From the NCBI RefSeq assembly GCF_025370785.1, contig NZ_JAMXFA010000026.1, positions 33,007 to 97,006 on the forward strand: a stretch of 64,000 nt of DNA, written 5' to 3'. Of the stretch, positions 44,867 to 55,400 are shown one piece after another. Positions within the stretch are counted from its first letter, which is position 1. Every line of letters begins with the position of its first letter. This DNA comes from Laspinema olomoucense D3b (GTDB taxonomy: Bacteria > Cyanobacteriota > Cyanobacteriia > Cyanobacteriales > Laspinemataceae). The translations under genes were made by a program, and so were the position numbers. Below the pieces are notes generated by a model. That model was not told the DNA's origin. It made no database searches and saw only the letters and a program-made list of their open reading frames with translations.

Positions 44867-45086
44867 ACCCTACCCGGATCTGGAAAAACCTCCCACCCCC
44901 TTGAAGTGTCTGAGAGTGGATTGCGGTTTCTGGCCCTGGGTTGAGAGGGGTTAAAATCTGAGCGGTCGTTACACCAAACAGAGTCCTAGATGGGTGCGGC
45001 TATCGGGCCCAAGCCCCTGGGTCTAATCCTAAACCCAATCTTTGACCGCTGACTTTGTATTACACTCTCATTGTAGCGCTGATTTC

Positions 45087-47642
45087 ATGATACCCCAGTT
45101 TCGTAAAGGCTTGCAAATCTTCGGGGCGATCGCTGTAATTCTCACGGTTACAGTGACCTCGCTTACCTTATATTGGGTTACGGATTCTTGGCCACAACAA
45201 TCGGGCCAGATTCTGTTACCCCAACTGAGCGATCGCGTTGAGGTGCGACGGGATGCTTATGGAATTCCCCATATTTATGCTTCAAATTCTCATGATTTAT
45301 TTCTAGCACAAGGCTACATTCATGCCCAAGACCGCTTTTGGCAAATGGATTTTTGGCGACATCTGGGGGCCGGTCGTCTTTCGGAACTCTTCGGTGAATC
45401 TCAACTGAAAACCGATCAGTTTTTACGCACTTTAGGATGGGCCCGGATTGCCCAACAAGAAATCCCCACGTTACCAAATGAATTCCTAGCTCCTTTAACT
45501 GCTTATACTGAAGGGGTGAATGCCTATCTCCAAGAACATCATAGCACAGATTTAAGTTTGGAATATGGGATTTTAAAGGTGATGAATCCCAGCTATAAAC
45601 CTGAACCTTGGCAACCGGAACATACCCTGACTTGGGCGAAGGTTATGGCCTGGGATTTAGGCACAAATCTGGATGAAGAAATCGAACGGGCTGTCTTACT
45701 TCAAACCTATTCTCCAGAACAGGTAAATGAGCTATTTCCCCCCTATTCTAATCAAGCGCCGGTGATTTTGCCCGATTGGAAAATTGCCCAAAAGGACTCT
45801 AAGTTAATGGGGAATCAGTTGGGCGAAATCACATCGGTAGAAACCGAAGTTCCTATGGAGGCGATCGCCGAGCTGCTTTCCCCCAGTTTCAATTCCATTT
45901 CTGAGCAAATATCCGCCCTAGCAAGTCTGACGGGTCCCCGAGGTGGGGAAATAGGGTCGAATAGTTGGGTAGTTTCCGGTGCAAAAACTTCCACCGGAAA
46001 ACCCCTGTTAGCCAATGACCCTCATTTAGGAATACAAATGCCTTCGATTTGGTATGAAATGGGCTTACATTGTACTTCTAAAACTGCTGATTGTCCCTAC
46101 GATGTCACTGGATTTTCCTTTGCTGGCATGGTGGGAATTATTATTGGTCACAGCGATCGCATCGCCTGGGGATGTACCAATGTTGGGGCGGATACGATGG
46201 ACCTTTATATCGAAAAAATTAATCCCGAAAATCCCAATCAGTATGAAGTGAATGGGAAATGGGTGGACATGGAGCAAGTCACCGAAACCATTCAAATGGC
46301 GGGCGGAAAGACGGAATTACAAACGGTTCGCTACACCCGACATGGGCCACTGATCTCAGAAACTTACTCCAAACTCAAACCCTTGCTCGTTCCGGATTTA
46401 ACCCGCAATAACCCCGATATCTATGCGATCGCTTTGCGCTGGACGGGTTTAGAACCGGCCCGTCTATTTACCGCGATTCTCCAACTGAATCAAGCCCAAA
46501 ATTGGCAAGATTTTCGCAAGGCTGCCCAGGATTTTGATATCGCCGCCCAAAACCTCGTTTATGCCGATATTGACGGTAATATCGGCTATCAAATGCCAGG
46601 GAAACTGCCCATTAGAACCAAGAGTGATGGCCGCTATCCGCTGCCCGGGTGGACCGATGAACACGAGTGGAATGGCTATATTCCCTTTGAGCAACTCCCC
46701 TTTACGTTCAATCCTCCTTCCGGTTATATTGTCACGGCGAATAATGCAGTGGTTGATGAGAGTTATCCCTATCTGATTACCAAAGATTGGGACTATGGAT
46801 TTCGCGCTCAACGGATTTTGGAACTATTGAACACCAAAAAAACAGGGTTTGATTTTGAATCTTTCCGAGAAATGCAAGGAGATAATTATAATCTCAATGC
46901 TCAAAAGTTAGTCCCGATTTTACTCAATTTGCCTCTAGGGGATTCTCACCTAGAAAGGATTCGAGATTTATTAAAAGATTGGGATTTTCAGATGGGGGAG
47001 CAAAGCTCAGCAGCAGCTCTTTTTGAATCATTTTGGACTCAATTACTAACGGCAACTTTTCATGACAATTTTCTGGCCGATTTTTGGCCCAATGGTGGGC
47101 AACGCTGGATGAAAGTCATGGCCGATTTAGTTGAGCGTCAGGAGAGTTTCTGGTGGGATAATGTACTGACTCCAGAGGTAGAAAATCGCAATTTAATCTT
47201 TCAAAAAGCTTTTAGCGCAGCAGTGGCAGAACTTGAAAACCGCTTAGGGAAAAATCCCCAGGGTTGGGAATGGGGAGATCTGCATCAGGCAACCTTTAGA
47301 AATCAAAGTTTAGGTCAGTCGGGAATTGCTCCGATTGAGGCAATTTTTAATCGGGGTGGAGTAGCGATCGCCGGTGGCAATGCCATTGTGAATGCAACAG
47401 CTTGGAATGCTCGAAAATCCTTTGAGGCGACCTGGATTCCATCCATGCGAATGATTCTGGATTTGAGCGATTTGAATGCTTCCGTTGCCGTCACATCTCC
47501 GGGTCAATCGGGTCATGCTTTCCACCGTCATTATGCTGATTTGATACCGCTGTGGCGCAATCTGGACTATCACCCAATGGTTAGCAGTCGTCCGGGGGTC
47601 GAAGCGAATACGATAGATACCTTGATTTTACTGCCGAATTAG
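45087..47642 (+). CDS. Penicillin acylase family (Ntn) hydrolase
   Basis: An 851-residue precursor of the penicillin/acyl-homoserine-lactone acylase family. A membrane or signal helix lies at about 10-32, then an alpha-chain region with IPHIYASNSHDLFLAQGYIH and DRFWQMDFWRH. The self-cleavage site before Ser291 (GSNSWVVSG) makes that Ser the nucleophile, and the beta chain carries YIVTANNAVVDE with the catalytic-type Asn. The mature enzyme should hydrolyse amides in the periplasm; possible substrates include AHL signals and acylated amines. The ATG (MIPQFRKGL) is chosen over an in-frame TTG 45 bases upstream because it gives a normal signal peptide. Confidence 0.92.
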   Translation: MIPQFRKGLQIFGAIAVILTVTVTSLTLYWVTDSWPQQSGQILLPQLSDRVEVRRDAYGIPHIYASNSHDLFLAQGYIHAQDRFWQMDFWRHLGAGRLSELFGESQLKTDQFLRTLGWARIAQQEIPTLPNEFLAPLTAYTEGVNAYLQEHHSTDLSLEYGILKVMNPSYKPEPWQPEHTLTWAKVMAWDLGTNLDEEIERAVLLQTYSPEQVNELFPPYSNQAPVILPDWKIAQKDSKLMGNQLGEITSVETEVPMEAIAELLSPSFNSISEQISALASLTGPRGGEIGSNSWVVSGAKTSTGKPLLANDPHLGIQMPSIWYEMGLHCTSKTADCPYDVTGFSFAGMVGIIIGHSDRIAWGCTNVGADTMDLYIEKINPENPNQYEVNGKWVDMEQVTETIQMAGGKTELQTVRYTRHGPLISETYSKLKPLLVPDLTRNNPDIYAIALRWTGLEPARLFTAILQLNQAQNWQDFRKAAQDFDIAAQNLVYADIDGNIGYQMPGKLPIRTKSDGRYPLPGWTDEHEWNGYIPFEQLPFTFNPPSGYIVTANNAVVDESYPYLITKDWDYGFRAQRILELLNTKKTGFDFESFREMQGDNYNLNAQKLVPILLNLPLGDSHLERIRDLLKDWDFQMGEQSSAAALFESFWTQLLTATFHDNFLADFWPNGGQRWMKVMADLVERQESFWWDNVLTPEVENRNLIFQKAFSAAVAELENRLGKNPQGWEWGDLHQATFRNQSLGQSGIAPIEAIFNRGGVAIAGGNAIVNATAWNARKSFEATWIPSMRMILDLSDLNASVAVTSPGQSGHAFHRHYADLIPLWRNLDYHPMVSSRPGVEANTIDTLILLPN

Positions 47643-48235
47643 ACCAGTCGCTACTTAGAAAGAGGAGGCGATCGCAACCAGGGGAAAGGGCGACCCTAAC
47701 CCCCGGGGTTATTACCTACAGTGGGTGGATTGTCCTCAACCTTTTATTTTAACGGACATCCATCTACGGGTTGACCCTCGTCTGGCCATTCAACTTAATC
47801 GCTATCAATCAATTAATTGTTACTCCTAAAGACCCGGTTTCATCAATTTTCCGATGAGGGGTGTTACACACTCTAAATTATTTCAAAAATCTGCTAAAAT
47901 GTGAAAGTCACTCCAGCGCTGGTGGCGACTAACTTTTAAACAGCGGGGTGATTTTTTCCAGGACCGGACTCGCCAAACCGAACACAAGAGCCAGGAAAAT
48001 TATGTTATGGAGGTGCAGAATTGACGGAAAAATTTTAATACAATTCCCGAGGATTTACTACTTTATGCCTTCCCCGAGGGGCAACCCCCGGCAACGGAAT
48101 AGCTCCGCCAAACTGCTGAATCTGGATAGAAGGCGACAATCAAATTTAAAGTCTCATTTTAAGCTGAACAATTTGACGGCATTTTTTCTAAAAAGTGAGG
48201 TACTTTACTCCGATGAGGATAGCTAGCGCCTATCT
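47643..48235. other. Gene-free region, 593 bp
   Basis: Follows the acylase gene and precedes the GGDEF-EAL gene. One HIP1 site lies at 47668. The short palindrome CCAGCGCTGG occurs at 47912-47921. A 92-codon frame at 47948-48226 shows no protein-like features. No terminator or RNA was recognised. Confidence 0.4.
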
Positions 48236-50860
48236 ATGATTTCGAGGGGACAACTCACAAAAGTTAGAAGGATTTTTAAAAAAAAGCGAAAGCTTATGAA
48301 ACGAGAGCGCGCCGATGAATGGGAATTGAACTTCGCAGGTCCAGGTAGAGTGATAGTCTGGACCCGTCCTTGCCTAGTCTGCTTAGGACTGTTCCAAGTC
48401 CGGGTTGTACCGGAGGTGATCGCCCTGACCCCAGTCCCGGGGGTGGAGTGGCTCTTTAGCCTAGTTGTGGCAACTTCGACATTGCTTTATCTCGCGATCG
48501 CCCGCTACCGAAAATCAGGCTTAACCGCCACAGCGCAACAGACCGATCTCCCAGAGGAGCAGGAAGGAGGTCAAGCCATCCCCGGGGAAAACTCTCAGGT
48601 CCTTCTCGACCCCCGGGAGCGGGGAGAACCCGGGTCTACCTTAAGTATAAGCCAGGAAACAGCACAACAATCAGTGGGAAGTTTTCTCCCTAAAGCTGGC
48701 TCTCCTCACATCAATCCATTGTGTCCTCCAAGCGACGAATTCGCAGAGAACGGGCTACAATTTTTGGAACTCCATATCCAGCGAATGCCGATCGCACATA
48801 TTCTCTTGGATACCGAAGGTCGCTTTCTGGGGTGGAATGCGGGGGCAGAACGACTGTTTGGGTATAGTAGTCAGGAAGTGTTAGGACAGACCTCGGATCT
48901 GATCGTCCCCCCCCAGACGAGATCGCAGGTTGCCCAACTTTTGGATCGCCTCAACCACGGGGACCTCAATGCCCATAGCATTAACGAAAACCTCACGAAA
49001 TCGGGGCAGACGATTGTTTGTGAGTGGTATAATACCCCTTTGTTTAACGACCCAGGCCGATGTACCGGAATTCTTTCAATGGTGCAAGACATCACCGATC
49101 GCTGGCAGAGTGAGGTTACCCTGCAATCGGTCAATATGGAAATGACCACCCTCTTAAATGCCATTAATGAGGTGGTCCTGTTGTTTGATGTCCGAGGATG
49201 CTATCTGAAAATTCTGCCTACGGATTCTCCCTTGCTGGAACGTGCTGCATCCCAACTGGTGGGCAAAACCCTCCATGAGATTTTTGAGGTACCCTTAGCC
49301 GATCGCTTTTTAGACTACATCCAAAGAGCAGTCCAGGAGCAAAAGTCCTTTGAGCTGGAGTATGAACTCACCCTGAGCGATCGCCAGGTGGCATTTTCCG
49401 CCAAAGTCTCCCCCCTCGATGGCGATCGGGTCCTGTGGGTAGCCCGGGATATCACCGATCGCAAGCATATCAAAGATCTCCTGCGGCGTTATGCCTTCAC
49501 CGATCCCCTGACGGGATTGGCGAACCGCTGTTCATTTGTGAGGAATCTGGGAATCGCCATGCAGACGGCTCACAATGACCTGGGCACCCCGCCATTCCCC
49601 AGGGAGGTGCGATCGCCCAAAGTCGCGGTCCTGTTACTGGATATTGATCGCTTCCGAATTGTCAAATATAGCCTAGGTCATTGGGTGGCCGATCGCCTCC
49701 TGATTGCCACCGCCCACCGCCTCCAGTCCTGTTTAACTCCCGGGGCGACCCTTGCTCGAATTGGGGGAGATGAGTTCGCCATTTTGCTCACTGATATCAC
49801 CGCCCTCGCCGATGTAACCCGGCTTGCCGATCGCATCCAATCCGCCATGCGCTTTCCCTTCTCCCTCAACGAACATGAAATTTTTTCCTCGGTGAGTATC
49901 GGAATTGCCCTCGATCACGGAGGGTATGCGCGATCGGGGGAACTCCTGCGCGACGCCGATACCGCACTTCATTACGCCAAACAGCAAGGTCAAGGTCAGT
50001 CTGTTCCCTTTGCCCGGGATATGCATGACGGCGCGATCGCTCGCTTACAGTTGGAAACCGATCTCCAACGGGCAATCGCCCATACGATCCATCCCACCCC
50101 CCCAGAAAGCCAGCCCTTTCAAGTGTACTATCAGCCCATCGTTTCCCTCGCTACAGGAAACATTGTGGGATTTGAAGCCCTTGTGCGCTGGCATCACCCG
50201 ACTCGGGGTTTAGTCTCTCCTGGGGAATTTATCCCCCTCGCCGAGGAAACGGGGCAGATCGGCGCGATCGATCGCTGGGTGATGACCGAAGCCTGTCGGC
50301 AGTTGGGGTGGTGGCAACAGCGATATCCTGCGGCAGCAGATTTGACCGTGAGTGTGAATGTTTCCGGGGTCAACTTTGGGCAAGTCGGTACTATCGAACG
50401 AATTGAGCAAACCCTCCGTTCCAGTGGGATTTGTGGCCGTTACTTAAAGTTGGAAATTACTGAAAGTGTGATTTTGAAAAATACTGGGTCCGCCTTAGCA
50501 CTTCTGGACCGGATTAAAGCCTTGGGAATTAATCTGTCCATTGATGATTTTGGAACAGGTTATTCTTCCTTGGCGCGGTTACATGAATTGCCCATCAATA
50601 CCCTAAAAATTGACCGCAGTTTTGTGAGCCGGATGCGCGGATTAGATGAAAGTTGTGAAATCGTTCAGACGACCATTGCTTTAGCTCACACCCTCGGTTT
50701 GGATGCGATCGCCGAAGGGGTGGAAACCGCCGAACAGGTCGAACTCCTGCGCACCCTAGATTGTGATTATGCTCAAGGATACTTTTTCTCTAAACCCCTG
50801 GAGAGTGAAGCCGCTTTAAACCTGATTTTAGCTGAACGTCAGCTTTTTAACAAAGGATAA
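48236..50860 (+). CDS. PAS-GGDEF-EAL cyclic-di-GMP enzyme
   Basis: An 874-residue protein. A short N-terminal part with probable membrane helices (about 40-92) is followed by two PAS domains (about 180-295 and 298-415), a GGDEF domain with the intact signature RIGGDEF (near 508-514), and an EAL domain with FEALVRW (near 645) and SIDDFGTGYSSL. Both active sites look complete, so it can in principle make and degrade cyclic di-GMP, with one activity probably dominating under PAS control. Such proteins set the switch between motile and sessile or aggregated states. It stands alone. Confidence 0.94.
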   Translation: MISRGQLTKVRRIFKKKRKLMKRERADEWELNFAGPGRVIVWTRPCLVCLGLFQVRVVPEVIALTPVPGVEWLFSLVVATSTLLYLAIARYRKSGLTATAQQTDLPEEQEGGQAIPGENSQVLLDPRERGEPGSTLSISQETAQQSVGSFLPKAGSPHINPLCPPSDEFAENGLQFLELHIQRMPIAHILLDTEGRFLGWNAGAERLFGYSSQEVLGQTSDLIVPPQTRSQVAQLLDRLNHGDLNAHSINENLTKSGQTIVCEWYNTPLFNDPGRCTGILSMVQDITDRWQSEVTLQSVNMEMTTLLNAINEVVLLFDVRGCYLKILPTDSPLLERAASQLVGKTLHEIFEVPLADRFLDYIQRAVQEQKSFELEYELTLSDRQVAFSAKVSPLDGDRVLWVARDITDRKHIKDLLRRYAFTDPLTGLANRCSFVRNLGIAMQTAHNDLGTPPFPREVRSPKVAVLLLDIDRFRIVKYSLGHWVADRLLIATAHRLQSCLTPGATLARIGGDEFAILLTDITALADVTRLADRIQSAMRFPFSLNEHEIFSSVSIGIALDHGGYARSGELLRDADTALHYAKQQGQGQSVPFARDMHDGAIARLQLETDLQRAIAHTIHPTPPESQPFQVYYQPIVSLATGNIVGFEALVRWHHPTRGLVSPGEFIPLAEETGQIGAIDRWVMTEACRQLGWWQQRYPAAADLTVSVNVSGVNFGQVGTIERIEQTLRSSGICGRYLKLEITESVILKNTGSALALLDRIKALGINLSIDDFGTGYSSLARLHELPINTLKIDRSFVSRMRGLDESCEIVQTTIALAHTLGLDAIAEGVETAEQVELLRTLDCDYAQGYFFSKPLESEAALNLILAERQLFNKG

Positions 50861-51021
50861 AGTGTTTCCCGGTGGGCCAAATTCTGAGCCCGCAGTACCC
50901 TGATCCGCTCAATTCCCCGGTAATCCCATCCGGTTTTGTTGCTTCCTGGAGTCAGAGAATCGGCTATAATTGTGAAGAACTTAAGCAGCAATCACTGGGC
51001 TATTTTGGGTAGAATTAAATC

Positions 51022-51843
51022 ATGCTAGAACTTCACTGTCACACGACCTATTCTGATGGTACCTTGACCCCGACTGAACTGGTGGAACAAGCAGTGGCCG
51101 CAGGGGTCCGGGCCTTAGGGATTACGGACCATGATACCATGTCCGGATGGCCCGAAGCGATCGCCGCTGCGGAATCGGGCGCGCTGGAAATCGTTCCGGG
51201 ACTGGAACTGAGTACCGTGCATAACGGGCGATCGCTGCATATTTTAGGCTTTTATCCCGACCGAGAAAAATTACAACAGCCCTTAAACGAACGGCTGCAA
51301 GGGCGAATTGACCGTGCACAACAAACCCTAGACAAATTAGCGGCCCTCGGCTATCCTGTGGAATTACCCCCCTCAAAAGGCGGAATGGCCCCCGGACGTC
51401 CCCACATTGCCGCCGCTTTACTTAAAGCCGGTTATATTAAAACCTGTCAAGAAGCTTTTGAACGGTGGATTGGAGAAGACAAACCCGCCTATGTTCATTA
51501 TGAAAAATTTTCCATTCAAGATGGAATTAATCTGTTGCGTAGCTGTGGTGGAGTTCCCGTCTGGGCGCATCCCTATTTATTCCGGGGTGGACCTGTGGAA
51601 ATGGTCTTAAAAGAGATGGTCGAAGCCGGTTTAATGGGGGTGGAAGTTTATCATCCTCATCATACCCCCTACCAAGTCCAGAAATTAGAACAATTTTGTG
51701 CCGAATATGGGCTACTGAGGACCGGCGGGAGTGACTATCATGGACCCAGCATTGATGGCAAGCAATCGAGTCAACTCAATCAATTTAATTTGTCTTTGGA
51801 GTTACTTGAAACCCTAAAAACCGCTGCTCAACAAGTGCGCTAA
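51022..51843 (+). CDS. PHP-domain metal-dependent phosphoesterase
   Basis: A 273-residue PHP-fold hydrolase. Metal ligands are visible in LHCHTTYSDG (His5, His7, Asp12), ITDHDT (Asp36, His37), GLELST (Glu62), HILGFY (His73) and, near the end, SDYHG. The closest well-known relatives are RNase AM/YciV-type enzymes acting on 3',5'-nucleoside bisphosphates or 5' RNA ends. The exact substrate cannot be read from sequence. The cupin gene starts 15 bp after its stop, so both form an operon. Confidence 0.9.
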   Translation: MLELHCHTTYSDGTLTPTELVEQAVAAGVRALGITDHDTMSGWPEAIAAAESGALEIVPGLELSTVHNGRSLHILGFYPDREKLQQPLNERLQGRIDRAQQTLDKLAALGYPVELPPSKGGMAPGRPHIAAALLKAGYIKTCQEAFERWIGEDKPAYVHYEKFSIQDGINLLRSCGGVPVWAHPYLFRGGPVEMVLKEMVEAGLMGVEVYHPHHTPYQVQKLEQFCAEYGLLRTGGSDYHGPSIDGKQSSQLNQFNLSLELLETLKTAAQQVR

Positions 51844-51858
51844 TATTGCCCAATTTCT

Positions 51859-52197
51859 ATGAAAATTACATCTTTAAACAGTATCCTAACCGAATCCGTT
51901 TCCCATAATCCGGCCATTCAAAAAAAAGTGATGCTTAAGGCCGGAGATTTGCCTCACCTTACCAATTTTTCCCAGGCCAAATTTGCCCCGGGTCAAGTAG
52001 CTGCTGCCCATACTCATGGCGATATGTGTGAGGTGTTCTTTGTCTCCCAAGGTTCCGGATTAATTCGCATCAATGGCACCGACTATCCGATAGAAATGGG
52101 AACTTGCATCGCTATAGAACCGGGAGAAGTTCATGAGGTAATGAATAATAGTTCGGATGATTTAATTTTAACTTATTTTGGCTTAAAGGTTTCCTGA
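51859..52197 (+). CDS. Single-domain cupin protein
   Basis: A 112-residue cupin. Motif 1 reads GQVAAAHTHGDMCEVFFVSQG with His51, His53 and Glu58 as metal ligands; motif 2 is IEPGEVHEVMN with His92. All four metal ligands are therefore present. Function is open: small cupins act as isomerases, dioxygenases or sugar-binding proteins. It is the second gene of a two-gene operon with the PHP phosphoesterase, which suggests a shared small-molecule or nucleotide context. Confidence 0.88.
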   Translation: MKITSLNSILTESVSHNPAIQKKVMLKAGDLPHLTNFSQAKFAPGQVAAAHTHGDMCEVFFVSQGSGLIRINGTDYPIEMGTCIAIEPGEVHEVMNNSSDDLILTYFGLKVS

Positions 52198-52435
52198 GTT
52201 GAGAATAATTAAGGGAATTTATAGGGAAGGGAATACTTTTTTAAATTCTAGGAGACGGAGGCCAAAGAGTAAGAGAAAATGCCTATTAACCTGGGGTAGC
52301 AGGGTGATTTCATTACCAGAGATTAAGGGCAAATTAATCTGAATAGGGTACTATTTTTTAAGGGAGAGATGAAAAAGGCGGGTTAGTGGGTAACTCGTCG
52401 TTCATTGCTCGCGTCAATTCTATAAGATTTACTTT

Positions 52436-55400
52436 ATGTCAAACCCTTTGGTTCTGAAAATTCTGTGGGTTGAGAATACCCTGAAAAAAGAGAAACCGAT
52501 TCAAGCGCTTTATAAAGCAAACCCGACCCTGGAAAGCGAGTTAACCTGCATTGACTGCGTAGAGGGGGCGATCGCCCAATTAAAACAGCAGCGGTTTGAT
52601 GCGATCGTCCTGGAGTTGTCACGGGAGGAGACAGGGGAACTCGACTGCCTGCATCGCCTGTATGAGACGATATTACCGGGAGAATTGCCCGGGTCGAGAA
52701 CCCACTTTGTACCGGGAATTGTGGCAGTGATTCCCAGAGAGGATGAGGAATTTGCATTAAAGGCGATCGCCGCTGGAGCACTCGGCTGTTTGTTTACTGC
52801 GCAACTCACCGAACCCTTGCTGATTCGGACAATCCGCCAGGGGATTGAACATCAAGACCGGATCATCCGCGATCGCCAGCTTGAACCGCACAAACAACGG
52901 ATTATCCAACGACAAAACGACGCTCTATTAGCCCTGACGACTTCTCATCGGGGGAAAGAGGGAGATTTTGCCAAAATTTGCCAGGAGATTACTGAAGTTG
53001 CGGCACAAACCCTAGAAGTAGACCGAGTGAGTATTTGGTGGTATAATGGCGATCGCTCCGCTATTCGATGTGTGGATTTGTTCGAGAGTCGGGAACACCG
53101 CCATTCCGAGGGACTCGAACTGTTTGCCCAGGACTATCCCGACTATTTCCAGGCCCTCGCCAGCAACCGGGCGATCGCGGCGGATGACGCTCACACCCAT
53201 CCCGCAACCCGAGAATTTTCCGCCAGTTATCTCACACTTCTGGGAATTGCCTCCATGTTAGATGCACCCATTCGCTTGGGGGGTCGAGTGGTGGGGGTCG
53301 TCTGTTGCGAACAAATGGAAAATCGGCGAAATTGGTTGCTAGAGGATCAACAACTGATCTCCTCCCTCGCTGACTTTGTAGCATTAGGAATGGAAGAGTG
53401 CGAACGATTCCGGACCCAGGAAGAGTTACGACATTATCAGGAACATTTAGAAGAATTAGTGGGCGATCGCACCGTAGAACTACAACGCATTAATCAGCAA
53501 TTACAAGCCGAAATCGAACAACGTCACCAAACTGAATTAGCCCTTCGCAGCAGCGAATCTAAATATCGATCCGTGGTCGATCATATTAAAGAAGTTATTT
53601 TTCAAACCGATCAACAAGGCTGTTGGACCTTCCTCAATCCCGCTTGGATTCAAATGACCGGATTTACTGTAGAAGAAAGCCTCGGACAATCCTTTTTAGC
53701 CTTTATTGTCGAAGAAGACTGGTCCCGGGGTGCCGAAGGATTGGCTTTACTCACTGATGACCCAATTCACTACAATTGCTTTGAAATTCAGCTACGGACC
53801 CAGGATGGACAGCGGCGATGGGTTAATGTTTGTGGCAGTCATTACTTGGACGAAGCGGGAACAGTTTTGGGCCTCTATGGTACCCTCGATGATATCACTG
53901 AACGCAAGCAAGTGGAGCAAGCCTTGCGGGAAAGTGAGGAACGCTTTCGAGCCATTGCTCAAGGCACGTCAGTCCCCTTATTGATTAGCCAGATTTCTGA
54001 TGGCACGATTGTTTATGCCAATGAACTCCTCGGGGAACTGCTCGGGATGTCACTCCCCCAGTTAATCGGGCAAAGAACTCCGGACTTTTATGTTAATCCC
54101 CAGGATCGCGCCGTGATGCTGGCTCAATTAAGGAAAGAGGGATTTCTTTCCGGGTATGAATTGCATATTAAAAAGGCCAATGGTACTCCATTTTGGGCTT
54201 TGATTTCCATTCAGTTTATTGCCTTTAATGGCAAAGCCGCTATGTTGACGACGTTATCCGATATTACTTATCGTAAACAAGCGGAAGAAACGATTCGAGC
54301 CAGCGAACGTAAATATCGCGATTTAGTGGATACTTCCCAAGATTTAATTTGGTCCGTGGATAGGGAAGGCTGTTGGACTTTTTTGAATCCGGCAACTCGT
54401 CATATTTACGGCTATGAACCCGAGGAAATGTTAGGGCGTCCGTTCACCGAATTTCAGACCCCGCTGGCGGCCCAAATCGATTGGCAAATTTTCCAAGAAC
54501 TGTTAGCTGAAAAGTCTTATTCTCAATATGAAACGGAGCATCTTCGTAAAGATGGGAGTCCGATTTATCTCAGCTTTAATGCTGTGGCTTTGCATGATGA
54601 ACAGGGAAATGTATTAGGAACAACGGGGACGGCGACGAATATAACGGAACGGAAGCGGACTGAAGACAAATTGCGAGAGCGATCGCAACAAGCGAGTCTC
54701 GGTGCTGAAGTCGGCGTTGCTCTCACTCAGGCGGGAAGTTTACGTCAGATTGTCCAACGGTGTGCCCTGGAGATAGTCCGCCATCTGGATGCCGCCTGTG
54801 TTATCATCTGGACGGTGGATTCCGGTCAAAACTTGGAATTGCAAGCCAGCGCCGGACCCTATATGCCTCGGGAAGGCGATCGCACCCCTCTGGGCCAATT
54901 TAACCCGGAACAGATTGCTAAATTACGCCAAGTTTACACGAGCAATGATGCGCTCACTCACCCTAGCGTTGGCGACTGGTTGCAGCAATCGGGACTGGGA
55001 GCGTTTGCAGGCTATCCGTTGATTGTGGATGATCTCGTCGTGGGGGTCATGGAAATTTTTGCTCACAACCCCTTCTCGAAAACCACTCTGGATTATCTCA
55101 GTACGATCGCCGATCGCATTGCCATTGGCATCGATCGCAAGCAAGCCGATTTAGAGCAACGCATGGCAACGGAACGCCTGCAATATTTGCTCCGGTCCAG
55201 TCCCGCTGTGATTTACAGCCGCAAAGCCACCGGGGACCATGCCGTTACCTTTATTAGTTCCAATGTTAGCACGTTGTTAGGATACGATCCGGGGGAATTT
55301 ATAGAACACCCCAGTTTTTGGGGAAATCGAGTCCATCCGGAGGAAGCCAGTCGCCTCCAAGTCGGTTGGACTCACTTGCTGGAGTCCGGGACCAACCGCG